Origin: Streptomyces sp. NBC_01689
GTDB taxonomy: Bacteria > Actinomycetota > Actinomycetes > Streptomycetales > Streptomycetaceae
Assembly: GCF_036250675.1 (NCBI RefSeq)
Contig: NZ_CP109592.1
Coordinates: 5,704,001 to 5,768,000 of the forward strand
DNA: 64,000 bases
Direction: 5' to 3'
Part shown: in pieces, positions 33,153 to 42,076 of the stretch
Numbering within the stretch: the stretch's first letter is position 1
Layout of the letters: the number at the start of each line of letters is the position of its first letter
Notes under the pieces: generated by a model
What the model was told of the DNA's origin: nothing
The model's database searches: none
The model's input: the letters and a program-made list of their open reading frames with translations, nothing else
Made by a program: the position numbers and the translations under genes

Positions 33153-34490
33153 ATGGGATCAAGCGCTCGTGAGCTCGCCGCGGCCACCCCCGCGACGCGC
33201 GACAAGTACATCGACCTGCTCCGGGTCGCCTCGCTCGGCACGGTGGTGCTGGGGCACTGGCTGATGGCCGCCGTCTCGGTGGGCGACGACGGACGGGCCG
33301 AGGTCGGCAACCTGCTCGCCGTGCAACCCCGGCTGCAGGTCCTCACCTGGGTGCTCCAGGTCATGCCCGTCTTCTTCTTCGTCGGCGGGTTCTCGCACGC
33401 GCGGTCCTACCGCTCGCTGCGGCGCCGGGCGGAGCGCGAGGGCACGCGGGGCGGGCTCTACGCCGCGTTCCTGCGGGGGCGGCTCCGCCGGCTGCTGCGG
33501 CCGACGGCGGTGTTCATCGGAGTGTGGGGGCTCGCGGCGCTCCTGTCGCAGCTCGCCGGAGCGCGGGGCGGGCTGCTGGACGTGTCCCTGCGTCTGGTCG
33601 CCCAGCCCCTGTGGTTCATAGGGATCCATCTGGCGATGGTGGCCTTCACCCCGCCGCTGCTGCGGCTCCACGAACGATGGGGATGGGGCGCGTTCGCCGG
33701 CCTCGTCGTGGCGGCGGGCTGCGTGGACGTCCTCCGGTTCGGCCTCGGTGTCCCGTACGTCGCGTTCCTCAACTTCGCCTTCGTCTGGCTCGCGGTGCAC
33801 CAGCTGGGATTCCTGCGCGCGGACGGGAGACCGCGGCGGCCGTACGTCCTCGCGGGCGCCGGGCTCGCCGGGGCGGCGCTCCTGGTGGCCCTCGGGCCGT
33901 ACCCGCTCTCCATGGTCGGGATGCCCGGCGAGCGGATCTCGAACATGGCGCCCCCGACCTTCGCGCTGCTGTGCCACGGACTGTGGCTGGTCGGCGGGGT
34001 GGAACTGCTGCGGGGGGCGGCGGAACGGTGGCTGCGCGGGCCGCGGGTGTGGCGGGCGGTCGTCGCGGCCAACGGGATCTCCATGACGGCCTTCCTGTGG
34101 CATCTCACCGCGATGCTCGGGGTGTACGGGGTGCTGCTGGGGATCGGGGTACGGCTGCCGGAGCCGGGCTCGCCGGAGTGGTGGGCGCAGGTGCCGGCGC
34201 GGGGGGTGGCGGCCGCGGTGGTGACGGCGGGGCTCGTCGCCGTCTTCCGAGGATTCGAGCGGGGCTCCCGGGCGGCCGGGGCGGCCCCGGTGTCCGGGGG
34301 TGCGCGGGGGGCCGCGGCGGTGGGGGTGGCCCTGTGCCTGTTCGGGGTTCTGGGGCTCTCGCTGGTCGGGTTCGGGGGGCTTCTGGAGGGGCGTACGGCG
34401 GTGTTGGTGGCGGTGCGGGTGTCCGCGCCGGGGGCGGTCGTGATGATGCTGGTGGGGTGGTTGCTGGTGGAACGGACGGGCCGCGCCTGA
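33153..34490 (+). CDS. Acyltransferase family 3 membrane protein
   Basis: 445 residues with about ten TM helices. AT3 features: RDKYIDLLRVASLGTVVLGHWLMA (Arg and His of the first helix) and later WFIGIHLAMVAFTP and FLWHLTAMLGVYG. It probably O-acylates a cell-surface glycan or lipid. Starts 130 bases after ispE. Substrate unknown. Confidence 0.85.
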   Translation: MGSSARELAAATPATRDKYIDLLRVASLGTVVLGHWLMAAVSVGDDGRAEVGNLLAVQPRLQVLTWVLQVMPVFFFVGGFSHARSYRSLRRRAEREGTRGGLYAAFLRGRLRRLLRPTAVFIGVWGLAALLSQLAGARGGLLDVSLRLVAQPLWFIGIHLAMVAFTPPLLRLHERWGWGAFAGLVVAAGCVDVLRFGLGVPYVAFLNFAFVWLAVHQLGFLRADGRPRRPYVLAGAGLAGAALLVALGPYPLSMVGMPGERISNMAPPTFALLCHGLWLVGGVELLRGAAERWLRGPRVWRAVVAANGISMTAFLWHLTAMLGVYGVLLGIGVRLPEPGSPEWWAQVPARGVAAAVVTAGLVAVFRGFERGSRAAGAAPVSGGARGAAAVGVALCLFGVLGLSLVGFGGLLEGRTAVLVAVRVSAPGAVVMMLVGWLLVERTGRA

Positions 34491-34832
34491 CCGGGGGTCT
34501 TCGCCCCCGCCGCCCCTACCCGACCATCCCGTACCTGGGGGCTCCGCCCCCAGACCCCCACCAGGGGCGCTGCGCCCCCTGGACCCCCGCCCTCGCCCGA
34601 AGGGCTCGTCCTCAAACGCCGGACGGGCTGACATACCTGCCCCCGGCCGGCACCAGCAGCCCGTCCGGCGCTTGAGGACGAGGCCGTCCAGGCCGAACGG
34701 GGGTCTGGGGGCGGAGCCCCCAGGTACGGACGGGTCGGGTAGGGGCGGCGGGGGCGGGAAAAGGCCGTGGATCGCGGGTGCGGACCGCCGGACTACTCTT
34801 GAGGGTCGATCGTCCCCCTTGTCAGGAGAGAA
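34491..34832. repeat. Large inverted repeat of dispersed Streptomyces elements
   Basis: The left arm (about 34500-34556, ...CCTACCCGACCATCCCGTAC, then CTGGGGGCTCCGCCCCCAGA) is the reverse complement of the right arm (about 34703-34757); inside them the GTCCTCAAACGCCGGACGGG repeat (34605-34630) faces its inverse (34657-34685). A small GGGGCGCTGCGCCCC stem is at 34564-34578. The whole could fold as one long stem and end transcription in both directions. The right half recurs at 61897-61992. Confidence 0.75.
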
Positions 34833-36638
34833 ATGGCCGTCAACCTGGTCAATGTCGAGTCCGTCAGCAAGGTGTACGGCACCCGTGCCCTGCTCGACGG
34901 AGTCTCCCTCGGCGTCAGCGAGGGCGACCGCATCGGTGTGGTCGGGCGGAACGGCGACGGCAAGACCACCCTCATCCGCATGCTCGCCAAGCTGGAGGAG
35001 GCCGACACCGGCCGTGTCACGCACTCCGGCGGGCTGCACCTGGGCGTGCTGACGCAGCACGACTCGCTCGACCCCACGGCCACCGTCCGCCACGAGGTCA
35101 TCCGCGACCTGGCCGACCACGAGTGGGCGGGGAACTCCAAGATCCGGGACGTGCTGACCGGCCTCTTCGGCGGCCTGGACCTGCCCGGGTTCCCGCAGGG
35201 GCTGGACACCGTCATCGGCCCCCTCTCCGGAGGAGAGCGCCGCCGTATCGCCCTCGCCAAGCTGCTCATCGAGGAGCAGGACCTGATCATCCTCGACGAG
35301 CCCACCAACCACCTGGACGTGGAGGGCATCGCCTGGCTCGCCCAGCACCTGCGGGAGCGCCGCTCCGCGCTGGTCTGCGTCACCCACGACCGGTGGTTCC
35401 TCGACCAGGTCTGCACCCGCATGTGGGACGTGCAGAAGGGCGCGGTGTACGAGTACGAGGGCGGCTACTCCGACTACGTCTTCGCCCGCGCCGAGCGGGA
35501 GCGCATCGCCGCCACCGAGGAGGTCAAGCGGCAGAACCTGGTCCGCAAGGAGCTCGCCTGGCTGCGTCGCGGCGCCCCGGCCCGTACCTCCAAGCCCCGC
35601 TTCCGGGTCGAGGCCGCCAACGAGCTGATCGCGGACGTGCCGCCGCCCCGCGACAAGAGCGAGCTGATGAAGTTCGCCAGCTCCCGGCTCGGCAGGACCG
35701 TCTTCGACCTGGAGGACGTGACCGTACAGGCCGGGCCCAAGGTGCTGCTCAAGCATCTGACCTGGCACCTCGGCCCCGGCGACCGGGTCGGCCTGGTGGG
35801 CGTGAACGGCGCCGGCAAGACCTCGCTGCTGCGCGCCATGGCCGAGGCCGCCCGCAGCGACGGGGACCTGCAGCCCGCCGCCGGCCGGATCGCCACCGGC
35901 AAGACCGTCAAGCTCGCCTACCTCTCCCAGGAGGTCGCCGAGCTCGACCCGACCTGGCGCGTGCTCCAGGCCGTCCAGGCCGTGCGTGACCGCGTCGACC
36001 TGGGCAAGGGCCGCGAGCTGACCGCGGGGCAGCTGTGCGAGACGTTCGGGTTCAACAAGGAGAAGCAGTGGACGCCCGTCGGCGACCTGAGCGGCGGTGA
36101 GCGGCGCAGGCTGCAGCTGCTGCGGCTGCTCATGGACGAGCCCAACGTGCTCTTCCTCGACGAGCCGACGAACGACCTCGACATCGAGACGCTGACCCAG
36201 CTGGAGGATCTCCTCGACGGCTGGCCCGGCTCGATGGTCGTGATCTCCCACGACCGGTTCTTCATCGAGCGGACCACGGACAACGTGTTCGCCCTGCTCG
36301 GCGATGCCACCCTGCGCATGCTGCCGCGCGGGATCGACGAGTACCTGGAGCGCCGCAAGCGGATCGAGGAGGTCGCCGCTGCCGCCGTGCCGGCCGCCGC
36401 CCCCGCGCCGGCCAAGGGGGCCTCGGCCGCCGACGCGCGCGCCGCCAAGAAGGAGCTGCAGAGGATCGAGCGGCAGCTCGACAAGATCTCCGAGAAGGAG
36501 ACCAGGCTGCACGCCCAAATCGCCGACAACGCGACGGACTTCGCGAAGGTGGCCGAACTCGACGCCGAACTGCGCGGATTGACCGGCGAGCGCGAGGAAC
36601 TGGAGCTGCGCTGGCTGGAGCTCGCTGAGGACGCGTAG
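34833..36638 (+). CDS. ABC-F family ATPase (ribosome-associated)
   Basis: 601 residues; AGGAGA ribosome site. Two ABC domains without TM: Walker A GRNGDGKTTLIRML and GVNGAGKTSLLRAM; signatures LSGGERRRIAL and LSGGERRRLQLL; Walker B LIILDEPTNHLD and VLFLDEPTNDLD; an interdomain linker (about 240-300) with a helical arm. A C-terminal coiled coil (ARAAKKELQRIERQLDKISE, 530-595) follows. ABC-F proteins act on the ribosomal E-site in translation or antibiotic protection; here a housekeeping Uup-like role is likeliest. Confidence 0.93.
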   Translation: MAVNLVNVESVSKVYGTRALLDGVSLGVSEGDRIGVVGRNGDGKTTLIRMLAKLEEADTGRVTHSGGLHLGVLTQHDSLDPTATVRHEVIRDLADHEWAGNSKIRDVLTGLFGGLDLPGFPQGLDTVIGPLSGGERRRIALAKLLIEEQDLIILDEPTNHLDVEGIAWLAQHLRERRSALVCVTHDRWFLDQVCTRMWDVQKGAVYEYEGGYSDYVFARAERERIAATEEVKRQNLVRKELAWLRRGAPARTSKPRFRVEAANELIADVPPPRDKSELMKFASSRLGRTVFDLEDVTVQAGPKVLLKHLTWHLGPGDRVGLVGVNGAGKTSLLRAMAEAARSDGDLQPAAGRIATGKTVKLAYLSQEVAELDPTWRVLQAVQAVRDRVDLGKGRELTAGQLCETFGFNKEKQWTPVGDLSGGERRRLQLLRLLMDEPNVLFLDEPTNDLDIETLTQLEDLLDGWPGSMVVISHDRFFIERTTDNVFALLGDATLRMLPRGIDEYLERRKRIEEVAAAAVPAAAPAPAKGASAADARAAKKELQRIERQLDKISEKETRLHAQIADNATDFAKVAELDAELRGLTGEREELELRWLELAEDA

Positions 36639-36897
36639 GCCTCGGTCGGGCGGCGCGCACGTCCCGTGAAGGGGGCGTGAAGGCGCGTAACGAGGGCATC
36701 ACGGGCCGGTCCTCCCTTGGGAACAGGGGAGCGACCGGCCCCTCTTCCGTGGGACGTGAAGTGATACAAAGGGCGGTCTGAGACCAGTCTGAGAACCACC
36801 GGCGTGGCGCGCGACGCGGTGCGGACGAGGCCCGTACGGGGCCGGCCGCCGACGCCGCCGGTGGGGTGCCACATCAGTGAATGAGGGGGACGCGCTG
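36639..36897. other. 259-bp spacer with a terminator
   Basis: GGGCCGGTC (36703-36711) pairs with GACCGGCCC (36733-36741), with further inner pairing CTCCC/GGGAG: the terminator of the ABC-F gene. After it comes TGATACAAAGGGCGG, a less GC-rich stretch likely to contain the promoter of the next gene. Confidence 0.6.
36703..36741. terminator. Terminator of the ABC-F gene
   Basis: 9-bp outer stem GGGCCGGTC/GACCGGCCC with inner extension, 65 bases after the stop codon, followed by CTCTTCC. Confidence 0.65.
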
Positions 36898-38775
36898 ATG
36901 AGTCAGCCGCCGAACGAGCCGCCGCCGGGCGGCTTCGGAGCACCGCAGGACCAGCCGCCGGCGGAGGGTTTCGGCCCGCCCCAGGATCCACGGCAGGCGA
37001 CTCCGCCGCCCGCGGGGCCGCCCCAGGCGCCCCCGCCCCCGCAGGGCCCGCCGGCCGGAGCGCCGCAGCCCGGCTACGGCTACCCGCAGCAGCCCGGCCC
37101 GTACGCGCAGCCGGGTCCCTACGGTCAGCCCGGCCCCTACGCCCAGCCCGGTCCGTACCAGCAACAGCCGGGCCCCTACGGTCAGCCCGGCCCCTACACC
37201 CCGCAGCCGGGGTACGGGCAGGTCCCCGGACAGGGGCAGGGTTACGGTCCCGGGTACGGCCATCCCGGACAGGCGCCGTATCCGGGCGCGCCGGGCACTC
37301 CGCCGCCCGGTACACCCGGCGGTTCGAGGAACCCCTTCAAGGGGCGGCCCGCCATGGTCGTCGGGGCGGCCGTGGCCGCGCTGCTCGTCGTCGGCGGGAC
37401 GGTGTGGGCCGTCACCGGCGGCGGTGGTGACGGCGGGAAGAAGCCGGTCGCGGAGAACAGCAAGGACAGCAAGGACGGCAAGGGCGGCGGGCAGAGCGCG
37501 TCCCCGGCTCCGGTCAACCCGGGCGACGGCAGCGGCGACGGCGGCGAGGACCCGGAGGACCTCAACGACGGCCGCCAGGCCGGTGAGGCGAAGGTGCTCT
37601 GGTACAAGCAGGCGCCGGACGCGCCCGGTTCGGGCGCGGACGCCCCCGGCCAGTGGATCACCGGCAAGGCCGCGGTGAAGGCCGCGTACAAGCAGCTGTT
37701 CGCCTACGACGTCGGTGACGGCAAGCCCACGTGGGCCCCGGTCACGTTCCCGCAGAAGATCTGCGCGGTCACCCCGCAGAAGACGTCCGACGACAAGATC
37801 GTCGTGGCGTACATGAGCGGCGCGGGCGACGGCGCCAAGTGCAACCAGCTCCAGCAGATCGACCTCGCCACCGGCGCCAAGGGGTGGAGCGGGAAGGTCG
37901 CCGACGGTGCGCTCTTCGACAGCACGCTCAGCGTCGAACTGTCCGTCTCCGGCAAGACGTTGATGGTCGGCCGTTCGCAGTCCGGTACGGCCTACGACGT
38001 CACCAGCGGCAAGAAGCTCTGGGACAAGAAGAACTACGGCCAGGCCTGTTACCCGGCCGCGTTCGCGGGTGGCGCGAAACTCCTGTCCGTCGCGTCCTGC
38101 GGGGCCGGCAGCCCCACCCAGCACGACGAGGTGCAGGAGCTGGACCCGGCCACCGGCAAGGTGCGGTGGACCAGGAAGATGCCCAAGGGCTGGCGCGTCG
38201 TGCGGGCCTACTCCGTCGACCCCGTCGTCCTCTACATGACCAACGACGACAAGAAGACGGTCAACATCACCGCCCTGAAGGACAACGGGGACGTGCGCTC
38301 GCAGTTGTCGAGCAAGGACTCCTTCGCGCCCGAGTGCGGGTTCACCGTCATCGCCCGTGACCTGACGGGCTGCCTCGGCGCCGTCGCCGACGCGAACACC
38401 CTCTACCTGCCGACCGAGGCGAAGACCGGCGCCAACGAGGTCGTCGCGTTCGACCTCGCGACCGGCAAGGAGAAGTGGCGCGTCAAGTCCCCCTCCGACG
38501 AGTCGATGATGCCGCTGAAGATGGACGGCACCCGGCTGATCGCGTACGTCGAGCCGTCGTACGACGCCGGCGGGCGGGTCGTGTCGATACCGACCACGGG
38601 CAGTGGCCACACCCCGGCGAAGCTGCTGCAGAACCCGCGGGGTACGGCGTCGATCGAGAACGGCTTCTACTCGAAGGCGGTCGACTACGTGGACGGCCGC
38701 TTCTACCTCTCCACCACCCGGCTGACGGGCAACGACCAGTCGAGGGAGAAATTGATGCTGGCCTACGGCAAGTGA
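36898..38775 (+). CDS. Membrane-anchored PQQ-type beta-propeller protein
   Basis: 625 residues from ATG 36898 (GAGGGGGA eight bases upstream; GTG 36877 is an alternative). The N-terminal 140 residues are Pro/Gly/Gln/Tyr-rich with PGPYGQ/PGPYAQ repeats, cytosolic. One TM (PAMVVGAAVAALLVVGGTVW) precedes a Ser/Lys/Gly linker and an extracellular domain with repeats such as DLATGAKGWSGK, YDVTSGKKLWDK, DPATGKVRWTR and DLATGKEKWR, typical of PQQ-like propeller blades. No quinone ligand set is evident, so it is probably a scaffold or sensor. Next to a paralogue. Confidence 0.85.
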   Translation: MSQPPNEPPPGGFGAPQDQPPAEGFGPPQDPRQATPPPAGPPQAPPPPQGPPAGAPQPGYGYPQQPGPYAQPGPYGQPGPYAQPGPYQQQPGPYGQPGPYTPQPGYGQVPGQGQGYGPGYGHPGQAPYPGAPGTPPPGTPGGSRNPFKGRPAMVVGAAVAALLVVGGTVWAVTGGGGDGGKKPVAENSKDSKDGKGGGQSASPAPVNPGDGSGDGGEDPEDLNDGRQAGEAKVLWYKQAPDAPGSGADAPGQWITGKAAVKAAYKQLFAYDVGDGKPTWAPVTFPQKICAVTPQKTSDDKIVVAYMSGAGDGAKCNQLQQIDLATGAKGWSGKVADGALFDSTLSVELSVSGKTLMVGRSQSGTAYDVTSGKKLWDKKNYGQACYPAAFAGGAKLLSVASCGAGSPTQHDEVQELDPATGKVRWTRKMPKGWRVVRAYSVDPVVLYMTNDDKKTVNITALKDNGDVRSQLSSKDSFAPECGFTVIARDLTGCLGAVADANTLYLPTEAKTGANEVVAFDLATGKEKWRVKSPSDESMMPLKMDGTRLIAYVEPSYDAGGRVVSIPTTGSGHTPAKLLQNPRGTASIENGFYSKAVDYVDGRFYLSTTRLTGNDQSREKLMLAYGK

Positions 38776-38851
38776 GGCGCGCCCACGCCGCCTTCGGCAC
38801 CTCCTTCCCCGTCCCCGTCCCCGACGCATCCGCATCCGAGGTACACACACC

Positions 38852-40687
38852 ATGAGCCAGCCGCCGCCCCCGCCGCCGCCCAACGAGCCCCCGAAGGAAG
38901 GGCCCGGCGCGCCCCAGGACCCGCCGCCGGGCGGGTTCGGCGCCCCGCAGGCACCTCCGCCCGGCGGGTTCGGCGCCCCGCAGACGCCCCCGCCGCCCCC
39001 GCAGGGCCCGGGGTACGGCTACCCGCAGACGCCGCCGCCCCCGGCGCAGCCGGGGTACGGTCATCCCGGTCAGCAGCCCGCGCAGCCCGGGTACGGCTAC
39101 CCGGGTCAGCAGCCCGCGCAGCCGGGGTACGGCTACCCGGGTCAGCAGCCCGCGCAGCCGTACGGCTACGGCTATCCGCAGCAGCCGCCGACCTACCCCA
39201 TGCAGCCGCAGGCCGCCCCGGGCGGCGGGCGGAGGATCAGCGCCCAGGCGCTCATCATCGTCGCGGCCGTCGTGGCCGTCGCCCTGATCATCGGCGGCGG
39301 GGTGTGGTACTCGTCCTCCGGCGGAGGGGACGGCAAGAACAACTCCGCCGGCAGCGGCGGTACCGGCGGCAAGAAGGACAAGGGCGGTTCGGGCGCCGGC
39401 GGAACCACCGGTTCGAACGGCGGGGAGAAGGTCCCGGCCGACACCAGCTCCAAGGTCCTCTTCCAGGTGCCCGCGCCGTCCGTGACCGCGTCGAGCAGCG
39501 TGACCACCGTCGGGTCCTGGCTCACCGACAAGGTGTACGCCAAGAGCGGCAACGCCGAGGTCGTCGGCTACGACCCCGGCTCCGGCGCCAAGCTGTGGAC
39601 GATCAAGCTCCCCGGCCCGGTGTGCTCGGCCAGCCGGCACGCCACCGACGCCGGCCGGACCGCGATCGTCTACGAGCCCGCCATGCCGACCAAGTCCCAG
39701 CCCTCGCACGGCTGCAGCGAGGTCGCCGCGCTCGACCTCGCCGCCGGCAAGGAGCTGTGGGCCAAGTCCGTGAAGTCCGGTGACCAGAAGATCAGCCTGG
39801 ACAACGTCACCGTCAGCGCGAACACCGTCGCCACGGGCAGCACCAGCGGCGGCGCCGCGTTCGACATCTCCACCGGCAAGGCGCTCTGGGCCCCGAAGCC
39901 CACGGACAGCTGCTACGACGCCGGGTACGCCGGCGGCACCAAGCTGGTCGCGGTCCGCAAGTGCGGTGCGTACGGCAGCGCGCGCCAGCTGCACATCCAG
40001 ACCATCGACCCGGCCTCCGGGAAGGTGATCTCCGAGTACAAGATGTCGCCGGGCATCGAGTACGCGAGCGTCGTGTCGACCGACCCCCTCGTGGTCGCCG
40101 CCGACGTCGGCGACACCGCCGGGGACGGCAGCGGGATCTCCGACTTCTTCTCGATCGACAACAAGACCGGACGGCTGCGCACCAGGATCTCGGCGCCCGG
40201 CAAGACGTACGCCGCCAAGTGCGACGGCATCAGCAAGACCGAGGCCTGCACGATGCTCGCGGTCGGCAACGACAGGCTCTACATCCCGACCGAGGAACAC
40301 GACGGCACCGGTCAGTACAGCCAGACCAACGAGATCGTCGCCTTCGACCTCGGCACCGGGAAGCAGACAGGCCAGCGCGCCAACGCGGGCGACGGCTACA
40401 CGATCTCCCCGCTGCGCATGGACGGCGGGAACATCCTGGCGTACAAGCGTCCGCCGTACGACAAGGGCGGGCAGATCGTCAGCATCGACGGCACCACCTT
40501 CAAGGAGACCAAGCTCCTGGAGAACCCGGCGACACGGTCGGTCCGCGACGCGGAGACGAGCATGCTCCCGGACTACGCGGAGATCCTCTACGGCGACGGC
40601 CGTCTCTACATGTCGGCGGTCTACGCCCACAAGCCGACCAGCTCCGACGAGAAGGAGTACCTGGCGATCGTGTTCGGCACGCGCTGA
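38852..40687 (+). CDS. Membrane-anchored PQQ-type beta-propeller protein, paralogue
   Basis: 611 residues from ATG 38852. Same design as the preceding gene: Pro/Gly/Gln/Tyr-rich cytosolic N-terminus with GYGYPGQQPAQP repeats, TM near 130-150 (AQALIIVAAVVAVALIIGGG), then an extracellular propeller (YDPGSGAKLWTIK, DLAAGKELWAK, DISTGKALWAP, DPASGKVIS, DLGTGKQ). Tandem duplication 76 bases downstream of its paralogue, likely one transcript ended by the hairpin at 40704. Confidence 0.85.
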   Translation: MSQPPPPPPPNEPPKEGPGAPQDPPPGGFGAPQAPPPGGFGAPQTPPPPPQGPGYGYPQTPPPPAQPGYGHPGQQPAQPGYGYPGQQPAQPGYGYPGQQPAQPYGYGYPQQPPTYPMQPQAAPGGGRRISAQALIIVAAVVAVALIIGGGVWYSSSGGGDGKNNSAGSGGTGGKKDKGGSGAGGTTGSNGGEKVPADTSSKVLFQVPAPSVTASSSVTTVGSWLTDKVYAKSGNAEVVGYDPGSGAKLWTIKLPGPVCSASRHATDAGRTAIVYEPAMPTKSQPSHGCSEVAALDLAAGKELWAKSVKSGDQKISLDNVTVSANTVATGSTSGGAAFDISTGKALWAPKPTDSCYDAGYAGGTKLVAVRKCGAYGSARQLHIQTIDPASGKVISEYKMSPGIEYASVVSTDPLVVAADVGDTAGDGSGISDFFSIDNKTGRLRTRISAPGKTYAAKCDGISKTEACTMLAVGNDRLYIPTEEHDGTGQYSQTNEIVAFDLGTGKQTGQRANAGDGYTISPLRMDGGNILAYKRPPYDKGGQIVSIDGTTFKETKLLENPATRSVRDAETSMLPDYAEILYGDGRLYMSAVYAHKPTSSDEKEYLAIVFGTR

Positions 40688-40703
40688 CCGGTGTGCCGTC
40701 GTC

Positions 40704-40734
40704 ACGGCCCCGCCCCTGCCCGGGGCGGGGCCGT
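40704..40734. terminator. Terminator of the propeller-gene pair
   Basis: ACGGCCCCGCCCC (40704-40716), 5-base loop, GGGGCGGGGCCGT (40722-40734), followed by TCGCTT. Confidence 0.85.
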
Positions 40735-40910
40735 TCGCTTACCCCTCGGCATTCCCGATTGCGAGGAATTTCGGTATTCCGGGGCGGTTCTCTCCGGTAG
40801 GGGAAGCGGAACGTCGAACAAGCGTGTAGCTTCCGGGGGATGAAGAGCCGGGGGGCTCCTCATCCACGGGGAACCAGTGGGGATGCTCGGGGGGACTGGG
40901 GGGTTGCTCG

Positions 40911-41585
40911 ATGGGAGTGCGGCTCATGGTGGTCGACGACCACCGACTGCTCGCCGAGGCGCTGGCCTCGGCGTTGAAGTTGCGCGGGCACCGGGTGCTC
41001 GCCGCCGCCGCGCCCGCCGCGGGAGCGGCGGAGCTGGTGATCACGAGGGCACCCGAGGTGTGCCTGATCGGTACGGCGACACCCGCCGAGCCGGGGATGT
41101 TCGACCCGGTGGTCAAGATCAAGCGGGAGCGTCCGCAGGTGGCGGTCGTGGTACTGGGACCGGTGCCGAACCCGCGTGGCATAGCCGCCGCGTTCGCCGC
41201 GGGCGCCTCGGGATACGTACGCCACGACGAGCGCATCGAGGGCGTCGAGCGGGCGATCATGAAAGCGCGGGCGGGTGAGGCGGCGGTGGCCCCGGGGCTG
41301 CTCCAGGGTGCCTTCAGCGAGCTGCTCAACCCCGTCGCGCAGCCCGACGACGAGGGTCAGCGCCTGCTCCAGATGCTGACGCCCCGGGAGGTCGAGGTGC
41401 TGGTCCGGGTCGCCGACGGGGAGGACACCCGGCTGATCGCGGCGGGCATGGGCATCGCGCCGTCCACGGCCCGTACCCATGTCCAGCGGGTGCTGATGAA
41501 GCTGGGCGTGGGGTCGCGGCTGGAGGCGGCGGCGCTGGCGGCCCGGACGGGACTGCTCGACCGGGCGGGGCCGGTGGCGACGTAG
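40911..41585 (+). CDS. LuxR-type orphan response regulator lacking the phospho-acceptor Asp
   Basis: 224 residues. The receiver starts normally (RLMVVDDHRLLAEAL) but where the phosphorylated Asp should be the sequence is PEVCLIGTATP, with Gly/Thr in its place. The C-terminal NarL/LuxR helix-turn-helix is intact (LTPREVEVLVRVADG, then GIAPSTARTHVQRVLMKLGV). Atypical receivers of this kind act without phosphorylation. No kinase gene adjacent. A 176-bp upstream region has AT-richer patches near 40750-40790 that should hold the promoter. Confidence 0.88.
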   Translation: MGVRLMVVDDHRLLAEALASALKLRGHRVLAAAAPAAGAAELVITRAPEVCLIGTATPAEPGMFDPVVKIKRERPQVAVVVLGPVPNPRGIAAAFAAGASGYVRHDERIEGVERAIMKARAGEAAVAPGLLQGAFSELLNPVAQPDDEGQRLLQMLTPREVEVLVRVADGEDTRLIAAGMGIAPSTARTHVQRVLMKLGVGSRLEAAALAARTGLLDRAGPVAT

Positions 41586-41715
41586 CCCCCGGGCCGACGA
41601 CGTGGCCGGGCCGGTGGGTGCGGTGTCCGGGGTCCGGGGTCCGGTGCTCCGCCGCGCCCGGGAGGGGCCGGGCCTCCGGCGAGACCCGGCCCGTGGACGC
41701 CCCCCTGCCGCCCGG

Positions 41716-42033
41716 CTACTCGGCCGGCTTTCCCTCCCTCTCCCCGGCGTCCGGAACCGGCGGCGCCAGCGGGCGCAGCCAGAGCCAGACCAGGAAGAAG
41801 AGGCCAAGGGCCAGCATGCCCAGACCGGTCCAGAGGTTGATGTTGACGCCCTGCGTCTTGGTGCGGTCGGCGTCGGAGGCGGTCAGCCCGGCGACCGTGA
41901 CGATGACGCCGTAGACGAGGAACAGGCCGCCGATGATGCGGCGGATGTCGAAGAGGCGGGCCGCGGTCGCGGACTCCTTCTCCAGCTCCGTGACCTCACG
42001 CTGGACGTCGCGGTCCGAATAGTGGTCGGACAT
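41716..42033 (-). CDS. Small two-TM protein downstream of the symporter
   Basis: 105 residues. A charged N-terminus (SDRDVQREVTELEKESATAA) precedes two TM helices (IIGGLFLVYGVIVTVAGLT and LWTGLGMLALGLFFLVWLWL). It follows the symporter gene by 43 bases in the same direction, probably as an accessory subunit or stabiliser; no family name known to me. Confidence 0.75.
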   Translation of the reverse strand: MSDHYSDRDVQREVTELEKESATAARLFDIRRIIGGLFLVYGVIVTVAGLTASDADRTKTQGVNINLWTGLGMLALGLFFLVWLWLRPLAPPVPDAGEREGKPAE

Positions 42034-42076
42034 GGTTTCCTGGGCCTTTCTCTGCGGGGTGGGCGCCGGAGCGGGA

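Noticed and set aside
33159..36518. Very long leftward open frame over the acyltransferase and ABC-F genes
   Set aside because: A high-GC antisense shadow; composition (Arg/Gly/Pro/His runs) and lack of motifs show it is not coding.
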